Below, piece after piece: positions 16,174-24,560 of a stretch of DNA of 30,448 bases. Location: positions 1-30,448 of the forward strand of contig JAITPB010000146.1 in assembly GCA_031289625.1 (NCBI GenBank), in the 5' to 3' direction. Within the stretch, counting starts at the first letter, position 1; the number at the start of each line of letters is the position of its first letter. The translations under genes were made by a program, and so were the position numbers. The DNA is from Clostridiales bacterium. GTDB lineage: Bacteria; Bacillota; Clostridia; Lachnospirales; WQUN01. Below the pieces are notes generated by a model. The model searched no databases, was not told the DNA's origin, and saw nothing but the letters and a program-made list of their open reading frames with translations.

Positions 16174-17730
16174 GTGGCAAAAAAAAAAAAAAAAAACAAA
16201 ACAAACAAGAAATATATGATATACGGCATTCCCATTATTCTTGGTGTTTTGCTTGTCATTCTTCTGTCGCTTTCCAGTAACCGCCCCATTCCCATACAGG
16301 CGACTTTTTCGGAAATACACCCTACCGAGCTTGTGAACAGCATATCGGTCAAAGGGATGGTAGAAAGCGTTGATAAAAATAATGTTTATACATCGCTTCC
16401 TTTTCGAACGAAAACAGTGAATGTGAAAACTGGCGACCATGTTAATCCAGGTCAGGTTCTCTGCGTTTTGGATACGGAAGATTTGGAGCTGAGCATTGAA
16501 CAGCTCAAGGCTGAAACGGACAGCGCCTTGAAAGCCTCGCAGGTGAATCTGGAAAATGCACAGCGTGTGTATGACAATGTTTCCCGGGACTATAACAATA
16601 ACTCTGACTTTCAGGTGAAAGCCGCCAAACTCAGCCTGGACAACGCGAAAAAAAATTATAGCGACGCCCTGAATGACTACGACGGCAAGACGGACGCGAA
16701 CGTCACGGCGGCTGAAAGCGCGGTAACAAGCGCGAAGCTGGATTTAGACGTGAAAGAGACAGCCTATCAAAACAACAAGCTCCTATATGATAATGGCGCG
16801 CTGCCGGAGGATGCGTTTACGCAGTCTGAAAATCTTTTTAAGGACGCGTCGAACCGGTATAATGACGCTTTAAAAAACCTGGAGACGGTTAAAACCGCGC
16901 AGACAAGAGCGCTGGATCAGCTGAAGAATGCACAGGACACGGCGCAGACAAATTATAACAACGTGGTAACATCGCAAGAGAGGGCTTTGGAGCAAGCGAA
17001 GAATTCGCTGGACGCGGCGCAGGCCGCTTATGATAACACCTTGGCGGCCACCGCGAATATCAAAAAGCTGGAAAAACAAATGGATGATTCTGTCGTCAGA
17101 GCCTCCGCGGCGGGAACAGTTACGGCTGTTTTCGCAGAGGCAGGCGCTGTCAATACTGGATTGCTTTTTGTGATAGAGGATACAGGCCATTTAAAAATTG
17201 AGAGTTCAGTCAGGGAATACGACTATGCCAAGGTTCAAACCGGCATGGAGGTCATCATTCGCTCAGATTCGACGGGCGACAACGAATATCAGGGCGTAGT
17301 CAGCGCAATCGATCCGGCAGCCGTAAAAGACGCTTGGGGGGCAACGTCGTCCGTCTCCGACGCCGAATTTGGCGTTACCGTGAACATAACCTCTGCGGAT
17401 ACGCCTTTGCGGATCGGTATGAACACAAGGCTTGAGCTTGTGCTGGAGAAAAAATCGGATGTTTATTCCGTCCGCTATGACGCGGTCACTGTGAATGACA
17501 AAGGGGAAAACATCATTTTCGCGGCTGAAGGCGCAGGCTCAGGCGCTTATAAGATAAGACAGATAACCGTGGACATGGGCATGTCAAATGATTTTTATCA
17601 GGAAATTACGAGCCAGGAGCTCAAGGACGGCATGAAAGTCATGAATGACGCCTCTGCCATCACAAACGAAATCAAAAATTTGAATAAAACGGTTGATAAA
17701 ATAGATGGAATGAGATTTACATTTGTTTGA
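16174..17730 (+). CDS. Membrane-fusion-like (HlyD/MacA family) protein of an ABC export system
   Basis: I chose GTG 16174 because a run GGGGGGA ends 6 nt before it; an in-frame TTG at 16153 has no such site. The 518-residue product begins with a Lys-rich cytoplasmic tail encoded by a run of 18 A. One membrane anchor follows (YGIPIILGVLLVILLSL, about residues 17-34). Then come a first barrel-sandwich half (VNVKTGDHVNPGQVLCVLD), a long Ala/Asn/Asp-rich coiled coil (about 110-300), and the second half (VRASAAGTVTAVFAEAGAV) with a beta-barrel. This is the classic adaptor layout. In monoderm bacteria such proteins work with MacB-like permeases without an outer-membrane channel. The ATPase and permease follow directly, so the three should form one transporter. 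The substrate is unknown; the synthase product is the natural guess. Confidence 0.88.
   Translation: MAKKKKKNKTNKKYMIYGIPIILGVLLVILLSLSSNRPIPIQATFSEIHPTELVNSISVKGMVESVDKNNVYTSLPFRTKTVNVKTGDHVNPGQVLCVLDTEDLELSIEQLKAETDSALKASQVNLENAQRVYDNVSRDYNNNSDFQVKAAKLSLDNAKKNYSDALNDYDGKTDANVTAAESAVTSAKLDLDVKETAYQNNKLLYDNGALPEDAFTQSENLFKDASNRYNDALKNLETVKTAQTRALDQLKNAQDTAQTNYNNVVTSQERALEQAKNSLDAAQAAYDNTLAATANIKKLEKQMDDSVVRASAAGTVTAVFAEAGAVNTGLLFVIEDTGHLKIESSVREYDYAKVQTGMEVIIRSDSTGDNEYQGVVSAIDPAAVKDAWGATSSVSDAEFGVTVNITSADTPLRIGMNTRLELVLEKKSDVYSVRYDAVTVNDKGENIIFAAEGAGSGAYKIRQITVDMGMSNDFYQEITSQELKDGMKVMNDASAITNEIKNLNKTVDKIDGMRFTFV
16179..16196 (+). repeat. Homopolymer tract of 18 A within the start of the HlyD-like gene
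   Basis: Eighteen consecutive A bases run from codon 2 of the membrane-fusion-like gene and encode most of its Lys tail. Such a tract is prone to slippage by DNA or RNA polymerase, and also to sequencing error. A change of one base would shift the frame right after the start codon. The frame is intact as given. Confidence 0.95.
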
Positions 17731-18472
17731 ATCTGGATTGGAATCTTCTGAAAAAGCGGAGCTGAACGATTTGAACTATACAATGTATATGCGCAAAATC
17801 GTAAAATCCTTTTATACGGGAACGCCTCACGAGCTTGAAATTTTGCACAGCATAGATTTATTCGTAAAAAAAGGCGAATTTGTTTCTATTGTAGGACAGT
17901 CGGGTTCCGGCAAATCGACTCTCATGAATATTATCGGAGGGCTTGACCGCCCCACTTCGGGCAAATATCTGCTGGAGGGGGTAGATATGGGCAAGTTGAA
18001 CGCAAACCAGCTGTCTGACATCCGAAACAAAAAAATCGGTTTTGTTTTTCAAACCTTTAACTTGATTCCCAGAAGCAGCGCGCTCCGTAATGTTGAGCTT
18101 CCTATGCTGTACGCGGGCGTTGGCTCCGCTGAACGCAAAACCAAGGCGCAAGAGCTGCTGGCGATGTTAGGGATGCGCAATAGAATGAATCATCTGCCCA
18201 GTGAACTTTCAGGAGGGCAAAAACAGCGCGTCGCGATCGCGCGGTCGTTAGCCAACGACCCAGCCATTATATTGGCGGATGAGCCGACAGGCGCGCTGGA
18301 CACGAAGACAGGCAGAATGGTCATGGATATTTTCCACAAGTTGCATGAGCGGCAAAAAAAGACAATTATACTGATAACGCATAACGATACGCTGGCGGAA
18401 GAAACAGAAAGGATTTTAACAATAGAAGACGGTCATATTGTAACCGAAAAAGCGACGGAAAAAATCAGCTGA
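17723..18472 (+). CDS. ABC transporter ATP-binding protein, MacB/LolD type
   Basis: The protein has up to 249 residues. From a TTG start at 17723 it overlaps the upstream stop by 8 bp. The start is uncertain: TTG 17771 has GGAG 9 nt upstream, and ATG 17783 begins right before the conserved fold. Numbering from 17723, Walker A is GQSGSGKST at 58-66, followed by the Q-loop (FVFQTFNLIPRSSALRNVELP), the signature LSGGQ at 162-166, Walker B (AIILADEPTGALD) and the H-loop (LITHN). The DEPTGALD and NLIPRSSALRNVELP forms are typical of the ATPases that power MacB, LolCDE and FtsX-like permeases. It lies between an adaptor and such a permease, so it should energise that exporter. Confidence 0.93.
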   Translation: MFESGLESSEKAELNDLNYTMYMRKIVKSFYTGTPHELEILHSIDLFVKKGEFVSIVGQSGSGKSTLMNIIGGLDRPTSGKYLLEGVDMGKLNANQLSDIRNKKIGFVFQTFNLIPRSSALRNVELPMLYAGVGSAERKTKAQELLAMLGMRNRMNHLPSELSGGQKQRVAIARSLANDPAIILADEPTGALDTKTGRMVMDIFHKLHERQKKTIILITHNDTLAEETERILTIEDGHIVTEKATEKIS

Positions 18473-18503
18473 ATCTAACGCAGCGATCAACAAGGCAATT
18501 GGA

Positions 18504-19781
18504 GTGGGTGATCTTATTTATCTGAAAGAAAATCTATTGATAGCCTGGGAAGGGATCGTGTCCAATAAAGTACGCGCGCTGCTGACCATGCTGGGTATTA
18601 TCATCGGCATTGGAGCCGTTATCGCCATTGTAACAGTCGGTAACGCAATGGCGGATTCTGTTTCTGAGTCCATGTCAAAACTCGGTGTAACGAATGTCCT
18701 GGTGGCGCTGCAAAATAAAAACAGTACAGATATAGGGCTGTCTTTTTTAAGTGGAAGCCTAACGGAAAGCGACTTAATTTCGGATGATATGATAGAAAAA
18801 TATTCCGAACTTTTTAAAGACAACATTGAAGCCATTAGTTTATCGAATGTAGGCGGCGCGGGTCAAGCGGGCGATGGCAAGTCTTATGCGAACGTCACTT
18901 TGCTGGGCGTCAATGAAGGCTACGAGACGGCGAACAACGTTAGTATGCTCGAAGGCCGTTTCATCCGGGAAAATGATTTGAAATCCCGGCGCTATGTCGC
19001 GGTGGTGTCAGATAAATTTGTGAACAATTTGTTCCCGTCCAATCCGGATTGCCTGGGAAAGGAAATTAAAATCGACACGTCCGGCAGTATTCAGACCTTT
19101 ACGATTATCGGCGTTTACCAATATGAGCCTCCGATGATGGCGACGTCGGTGGCGGCGTCAGATAAAGAACTGCGGACGTTTCTGTATATACCCATCAGCA
19201 CGGTCAATATGATCACTTCAGCGGATGAAGGTTATCTCGCTATCACCGTGAACTCAAAAAGCAATATTAATATGTCAAAATTTTCTACAGATACGCGAGA
19301 TTTTTTTAATGCTTATTATACAAAAAATCCTAAATTTGAAGTTTCCGCCATCAGTTTAGACTCTATGCTGTCCATTGTTTCGGATGTTATGGGCACATTA
19401 TCTGTGGCGGTGAGTGTCATTGCCGGCATTTCACTGGTCGTCGGCGGAATTGGCATTATGAATATTATGCTTGTGTCGGTAACGGAACGCACCAAAGAAA
19501 TTGGCATGAGAAAAGCGCTTGGCGCCAGAAACCTCTCCATACAAATTCAATTTATTGTGGAAGCGGTCATTGTTTCCGGCCTAGGCGGGATAATAGGCGC
19601 GCTGTTGGGCTTCGGGCTTGGTTTTATCGGATCGTCGCTGCTCGGTCATCCCAAGTTCCCCAGCGTGGGCATTATTGTTATTTCTGTTTTGTTTTCCATG
19701 CTGATTGGGATCTTCTTCGGTTTTTATCCGGCAAACAAAGCGGCTAATCTTGAGCCGGTTGAGGCGTTAAGATATGAATAG
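18504..19781 (+). CDS. ABC transporter permease, MacB/FtsX-like
   Basis: This 425-residue protein starts at GTG 18504 with AAGG 8 nt upstream, 31 nt after the ATPase stop. It has the MacB layout. An N-terminal cytoplasmic stretch (NKVRALLTMLGIIIGIGAV) leads into the first membrane helix. A large extracytoplasmic domain (about 50-285) follows, then three C-terminal helices (SVIAGISLVVGGIGIMNIML, the stretch after ALGARN, and the last FSMLIGIFFGFYPANKAANL). The VTERTKEIGMRKALGA segment between helices is the family hallmark and contacts the ATPase. These exporters act by mechanotransmission and move lipoproteins, peptides or macrolide-like molecules. It ends the synthase operon, and a terminator begins 5 nt after the stop codon. 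Confidence 0.93.
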   Translation: MGDLIYLKENLLIAWEGIVSNKVRALLTMLGIIIGIGAVIAIVTVGNAMADSVSESMSKLGVTNVLVALQNKNSTDIGLSFLSGSLTESDLISDDMIEKYSELFKDNIEAISLSNVGGAGQAGDGKSYANVTLLGVNEGYETANNVSMLEGRFIRENDLKSRRYVAVVSDKFVNNLFPSNPDCLGKEIKIDTSGSIQTFTIIGVYQYEPPMMATSVAASDKELRTFLYIPISTVNMITSADEGYLAITVNSKSNINMSKFSTDTRDFFNAYYTKNPKFEVSAISLDSMLSIVSDVMGTLSVAVSVIAGISLVVGGIGIMNIMLVSVTERTKEIGMRKALGARNLSIQIQFIVEAVIVSGLGGIIGALLGFGLGFIGSSLLGHPKFPSVGIIVISVLFSMLIGIFFGFYPANKAANLEPVEALRYE

Positions 19782-19785
19782 GGTT

Positions 19786-19829
19786 AAGACGGCATTTCAC
19801 AAGCCCATGCGTGAAACGCCGTCTTTTTT
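19786..19829 (+). terminator. Rho-independent terminator closing the synthase-transporter operon
   Basis: The arms AAGACGGCATTTCAC (19786-19800) and GTGAAACGCCGTCTT (19811-19825) pair over 15 bp with one mismatch around a 10-nt loop. A run of six T (19824-19829) follows. It starts 5 nt after the permease stop and separates this operon from the YfhO promoter. Confidence 0.92.
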
Positions 19830-19864
19830 GGATGCCCGCCCCAAAAACAATTCCGCTTGGCATA

Positions 19865-19893
19865 TTGATTTTATCCATGAATAAGGTTATAAT
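19865..19893 (+). promoter_or_regulatory. Sigma-A-type promoter of the YfhO gene
   Basis: TTGATT (19865-19870) lies 17 nt before a perfect TATAAT (19888-19893), about 55 nt ahead of the ATG at 19949 and directly after the terminator. The spacing and the position between two units make it convincing. Confidence 0.8.
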
Positions 19894-19948
19894 GATGTTG
19901 AGGTTAGAAAAACTGGGTATTATGGATTATAAAGAGGGGAATTGAAAA

Positions 19949-22897
19949 ATGAAAACAGCAAAATGGATGGAATGCTGCCGGAACTTAACGCATTGGTTAG
20001 CTGAACATAAAGTCATTTTTATTTCTTACGCGGCCGCGTTTGGTCTGTTGCTGGGTGTCTTTTGGGTATACGGCGTTTATCCGCTTGGGCCGAATCATAT
20101 TCTGCAAATCGACGCGTCGCAGGAATACGCCCCGCGCCTCAATGAATTTTTTCGTAAGCTGACAACAGGAGGCAGTTTGTTTTATTCCTGGGAAGGCGGC
20201 CTGGGGAATGATTTTTATTTCGCCTTTTTGACTACGATGCTTAATCCATTTATTTACATCGGCATGTTGATGGGCCCCACGTCCATCACGGAAGTTTTTA
20301 CGCTGATGTATCTTTTGCAAATTCCCTGTTGCGCTTTGACTTTCGCGTTTTATCTGAAAAACAAGTTCTATGGCCGTGGCGTCAACACGAATGTGTTCAC
20401 GAATGTGTCTATGGACGTGCCTGCAAATCTGTTTGTCGTTATGTTTTCGCTCATGTACGCCTTCTGTGCGTATGTCACGGCGTACTTCTGGGTTTATTAC
20501 TGGCTGACGGGCGTGATGCTGCTGCCGCTGGTCGCGGTGGGTGTGGATCGGATTGTTACGCGGAAAAACGCGCGTATGTATGTACTCACGCTGGGTCTGG
20601 GCATCATTTCCAACTATATGATTGGCTTGTTCCTTTGCGTGTTTTCCGTACTGTATTTTTTGCGCCACGTTATCACGAACAGCGCGGGCCTGAAAGGATT
20701 ATGGGAATATTTGTTTGAAGGCGGGCTGAAATCACGGTTTTGCGTATTCGTCGCGGGTTCGATACTCGCTGGAGGGCTGGCTGCGTTTGTGATCATCCCC
20801 ATCCTGATCTCTTTGCCCAATACAGGCTTTGTCAGCGGCGATACAACATTTTCGAGCATGGGCCTGCAAATCTATTTCCCTTTTACCAACTTTCTCACAG
20901 CGCATTATTTTAAAATGACGCCGTCTTTTGTGCAGGGCGGACCAGGGCTGCCCAACATTTACGCCGGGTTGCTGACGTTGATTTTGCTTATTTTGTATTT
21001 CGCGCATCCTGGTTTTACCAAAAAAGAAAAATTCGTTCATAGCATTATCCTACTGATTTTATATCTGTTTTTTTCCATCAACACACTCGATTACCTGATA
21101 CACGGCTTTCACTTTACCAGCGGCGCGCCGCACCGGTTTTCTTTCCTTTATTCCTTTATTTTACTGACAATGGCCTTTCAGACGTTTCAAAACATCGCGG
21201 AAATGCCAAAACGGCGCTTGTGGATAACATATGCCGTGATCGCCATCGGCACCTTGTTTTTGTTTATGCGTTATCCCATCATCCGGATTGATAAGCCGGG
21301 CGTATTTTCGCAGAGCGCGGTATTGGGCAATTTGCTTTTGCTGGCACTGTATTTTATTTTGCTTCAAAAAAAATCGCAAGAAGACGAAAGAAATAAATAT
21401 AAAAGCGCTGTGGGAAAGCAGTCTCGTCCTGACACGGTTAAAAAATTTTTGCCGTGGGTCATGGCTGTGGTGGTTGTGGCGGAAACTGCGCTCAACACCC
21501 ATTATAATTTTAACTTCTACAAAGAAGTGCCGCAGCGTGATTTATACGTTGTGCAGAATTATGACAACATTCAGGCCTTAAAAGAGCGGACTGAACTGGA
21601 GGCGGCGTTTTACCGGATGGAAGAGGAGCCGGATCGCGTCTACAGCGATGGAAAATTATATGGCTACAAAGGGATCAGTATATTTTCCATCACATATAAT
21701 CCGGTGATTCTGCTGTGCCAAAAATTTGGCATTATTTCCAGCGTCAACAAATTGGAGTACCGTTTGTCCACGCCGCTTTTAAATTCTATCTTCGGCGTAA
21801 AATATTCCCTCAACCGCGGCTCGCACCAGAATTATCTTCCGACTTATTTTAATCCCGTGGCTTCCGAGGATATCGTGACGCTGGGCGAGAGCCCTTACGC
21901 GCTGCCCATTGCCTATATGGTGGATTCCGGTTTGCTGGAATGGCGCGCGGAAAAAGAGAAGACTCCTTTTGATTTTCAGGATCGCTTTGTGGAGGTCACG
22001 ACCGGCCTGACAGAATCGCTTTATTCACCCCCCCTGCCAATTCAAAATATTCAGCAAACTCTCATGACATATACAGAAACAGGGGAGGGGACTTTTGATT
22101 ATGTCGCGGATGAAAATATAAGACCGCAGGACGAGATGTCCGTGGCATTTACTTTTGAAGCGGAAGAAGGCGGAAATTATTATTTAAACGCCGGGGGATC
22201 GGATATTAAGAATTATACCGTCGCACTGGGCGACGGCGCCGCGTACAGCCTCACGAACGGCTTGACGGAAAACAATACAGATACGTGTGACATCAACGAT
22301 GTTCCGCCGGGTACGGAAGTGAAAGTCACTTATACCATTAAAAACGCTCTGCAGAAAAAAGATTTAGAAGACATCGCGCGGGACAATCTGGCAAAGCAGA
22401 ATCTGCTCAGCAGGCTGTTGTCATGGTTTTGGGACACCGGGCGCCTCACGGCGGACGATGTGCGGCAGAAAGGCAATTTTTATATCCATTTAACCAGGCT
22501 TATGCCGGACGCATTTCTGAAAACTTACGAAACCTTGGCGAAAGAGCCATTGAACGTAGACTATTACGACGACACAACCATTCGCGGGAACATTTCCGTT
22601 TTGCGCGGCGAAGGGCTTTTGTTTACCACAATCCCCTATGACACGCGCTGGCATGTGTATGTAAATGGCCAGGAGACGGAGAAATTCAAAGTGATGGACG
22701 CGTTGCTGGGCGTGCGGCTAACCCAGGGCGATTATCAGATTGAGATGAAATATGTGCCGCAGGGGATTACGGTGTCGGCGGCGATTTCGCTGGCGTCTCT
22801 GCTGATTTTCATTTTGGCCGCGATAGTGATCCCCCGCATAAAGGCGAAGCGAGAAGAGCCATTTGCAACAAGCCGGGCAGGGGACGATATCCTTTGA
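19949..22897 (+). CDS. YfhO-family polytopic membrane protein (GT-C-like)
   Basis: This 982-residue protein starts at ATG 19949 behind GAGGGG. After a cytoplasmic start it has a first helix (about 25-45). The loop HILQIDASQEYAPRLNEFFR and the following FYSWEGGLGNDFYFAF form the acidic-loop region diagnostic of YfhO proteins. About a dozen hydrophobic helices follow up to about residue 520, then a large extracytoplasmic domain and a final helix (VSAAISLASLLIFILAAIVI) near the C-terminus. Relatives in Firmicutes are linked to glycosylation of lipoteichoic acid and other surface polymers, using lipid-linked sugars in a GT-C-like fold. The acceptor here is not known. It has its own promoter, and the next gene starts within its stop codon. 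Confidence 0.88.
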   Translation: MKTAKWMECCRNLTHWLAEHKVIFISYAAAFGLLLGVFWVYGVYPLGPNHILQIDASQEYAPRLNEFFRKLTTGGSLFYSWEGGLGNDFYFAFLTTMLNPFIYIGMLMGPTSITEVFTLMYLLQIPCCALTFAFYLKNKFYGRGVNTNVFTNVSMDVPANLFVVMFSLMYAFCAYVTAYFWVYYWLTGVMLLPLVAVGVDRIVTRKNARMYVLTLGLGIISNYMIGLFLCVFSVLYFLRHVITNSAGLKGLWEYLFEGGLKSRFCVFVAGSILAGGLAAFVIIPILISLPNTGFVSGDTTFSSMGLQIYFPFTNFLTAHYFKMTPSFVQGGPGLPNIYAGLLTLILLILYFAHPGFTKKEKFVHSIILLILYLFFSINTLDYLIHGFHFTSGAPHRFSFLYSFILLTMAFQTFQNIAEMPKRRLWITYAVIAIGTLFLFMRYPIIRIDKPGVFSQSAVLGNLLLLALYFILLQKKSQEDERNKYKSAVGKQSRPDTVKKFLPWVMAVVVVAETALNTHYNFNFYKEVPQRDLYVVQNYDNIQALKERTELEAAFYRMEEEPDRVYSDGKLYGYKGISIFSITYNPVILLCQKFGIISSVNKLEYRLSTPLLNSIFGVKYSLNRGSHQNYLPTYFNPVASEDIVTLGESPYALPIAYMVDSGLLEWRAEKEKTPFDFQDRFVEVTTGLTESLYSPPLPIQNIQQTLMTYTETGEGTFDYVADENIRPQDEMSVAFTFEAEEGGNYYLNAGGSDIKNYTVALGDGAAYSLTNGLTENNTDTCDINDVPPGTEVKVTYTIKNALQKKDLEDIARDNLAKQNLLSRLLSWFWDTGRLTADDVRQKGNFYIHLTRLMPDAFLKTYETLAKEPLNVDYYDDTTIRGNISVLRGEGLLFTTIPYDTRWHVYVNGQETEKFKVMDALLGVRLTQGDYQIEMKYVPQGITVSAAISLASLLIFILAAIVIPRIKAKREEPFATSRAGDDIL

Positions 22898-24489
22898 ATT
22901 TGAATCTCAATAGGAAGAGACGAATCTTTAACATTGCGGGGCCTTGCGATCCGCAAAAGCATTACATGTTAGACGCCGCACGGCGGCAGGGCGGGGAAGC
23001 GCTTGCGCTCATCCTTTCTCTGATAGAGGAAGAGCAATATTTTGTCATTCACGCCGCGCGGCAGACCGGAAAGACTACTTTGCTGCTGGAACTGACGCGG
23101 CGATTGAACGAAGCTGGCGAATACTATACGCTGTATTGCTCACTGGAAAACGCGGAACGCCTTACAGACGCAAAAGAAGGCGTTCCCGCCATTATCCATT
23201 CTGTAAAAACCGCGCTGGAAGGAAATCTTTTCCCACACGCGGCCGCATTCGCGAGCGGCTTCAACCACGGCGATTTTTCCAACGCGCTGCAGGATTCCCT
23301 GACGAAATACTGCCGCTTGCTGGATAAACCTTTGATTTTGTTTTTTGATGAAATCGATTGTCTGAGCGGACAGACGCTCATCAGCGTTCTGTGCCAGCTT
23401 CGCAATGGCTATGTGAACCGCCAGCTTATGCCGTTTGTTCATTCGCTCGCGCTGGTGGGGATGCGCAGCGTCCGCGATTACCGGGATGAATACCGGTTGC
23501 CGGAACACACATTGGGAACGGCCAGCCCGTTTAACATCGTAACGGAATATTTGACGCTGCATAATTTTACCCGCGATGAAATCGCAGAACTTTACACCCA
23601 GCACGCCACCGATACAGGGCAGGTGTTTTCTGACAGCGTGATCGATTTTATATGGCGGCGGACACAGGGTCAGCCATGGCTGGTGAACGCCCTTGCCCGT
23701 GAAATTGTGCTGAATGCCACGGACGATTCCGTGCGGCCTGTGATCCCAGATATGGCCGCGGCGGCGATTCAAACTTTACTCGTAAGGCGGGACACCCATT
23801 TTGACTCCTTAATGGCCCGACTGAAAGAAGAACGGGTGCGGCGTGTGATTGAGCCGGTGATCCTGGGTAAGAATGGAGAAATCGACCGCCTGTCTGACGA
23901 CTATCGTTATGTACAGGACATGGGGCTGATTCGGGATGATCATGGCTGTATTGAACCGGCCAATCCGATTTACGCGGAAGCGATTGCCCGCGCGTTGAGT
24001 TGGAATGCCCAGCAAGATATTGAAGAAGCGAAATATCCTTATCAAATGCCGCGCTATTTAAAAGGCGGACTGATCGATATGGATTTTTTGCTGAGCGATT
24101 TTCAAACTTTTTGGCGGGAAAACGCCTCCATCTGGCGGGAAAAGTTTGATTACAAAGAAGCGGCGCCGCATCTGATCTTGCAGGCGTTTTTGCAGCGTGT
24201 GGTAAACGGCGGAGGGCGGATTAGCCGGGAGTTTGCCGCCGGAACAGGACGAGTGGATTTGTGCGTGGAAGTGCAGCGTTGCAAATACCCGATTGAACTG
24301 AAACTGCGCTATTCGGATCAGACCTATATGGAAGGAATACAGCAAACGCTCGCCTATATGGAAACTTTGGGATGCGGCAGAGGCTGGCTGCTGGTTTTTG
24401 ATCTCCGCAAAAAAGTGAGCTGGGAAAAAAAGATTTTTGTGAGAAAAGAACAAGTGGCAGGTAAAACAGTGTGCGTCTATGGCTGCTGA
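22894..24489 (+). CDS. AAA-type ATPase with C-terminal PD-(D/E)XK-like nuclease domain
   Basis: This 531-residue protein probably starts at TTG 22894 (AGGGG 10 nt upstream), overlapping the YfhO stop by 4 bp; a later TTG at 22900 is possible. Its opening FNIAGPCDPQKHYMLDAARR and HAARQTGKTTLL match a recurrent family of uncharacterised bacterial ATP-binding proteins. Walker A Lys is 60 and Walker B is LFFDEID with Asp152 and Glu153. GQPWLVNALAREIV marks the AAA lid region. The C-terminal domain carries GRVDL (Asp455) and IELK (Glu468, Lys470), the spacing of a PD-(D/E)XK nuclease core. The family resembles mobile or selfish-type genes and is usually not tied to a pathway. Its role beside a surface glycosylation-like gene is unclear. 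Confidence 0.8.
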   Translation: MNLNLNRKRRIFNIAGPCDPQKHYMLDAARRQGGEALALILSLIEEEQYFVIHAARQTGKTTLLLELTRRLNEAGEYYTLYCSLENAERLTDAKEGVPAIIHSVKTALEGNLFPHAAAFASGFNHGDFSNALQDSLTKYCRLLDKPLILFFDEIDCLSGQTLISVLCQLRNGYVNRQLMPFVHSLALVGMRSVRDYRDEYRLPEHTLGTASPFNIVTEYLTLHNFTRDEIAELYTQHATDTGQVFSDSVIDFIWRRTQGQPWLVNALAREIVLNATDDSVRPVIPDMAAAAIQTLLVRRDTHFDSLMARLKEERVRRVIEPVILGKNGEIDRLSDDYRYVQDMGLIRDDHGCIEPANPIYAEAIARALSWNAQQDIEEAKYPYQMPRYLKGGLIDMDFLLSDFQTFWRENASIWREKFDYKEAAPHLILQAFLQRVVNGGGRISREFAAGTGRVDLCVEVQRCKYPIELKLRYSDQTYMEGIQQTLAYMETLGCGRGWLLVFDLRKKVSWEKKIFVRKEQVAGKTVCVYGC

Positions 24490-24560
24490 AATGACAGTAG
24501 CCGCTTTATATGTTCCTGATTTGGAAATTGGAAGTTCAAAATCGAAATGAGGGGGTTATA

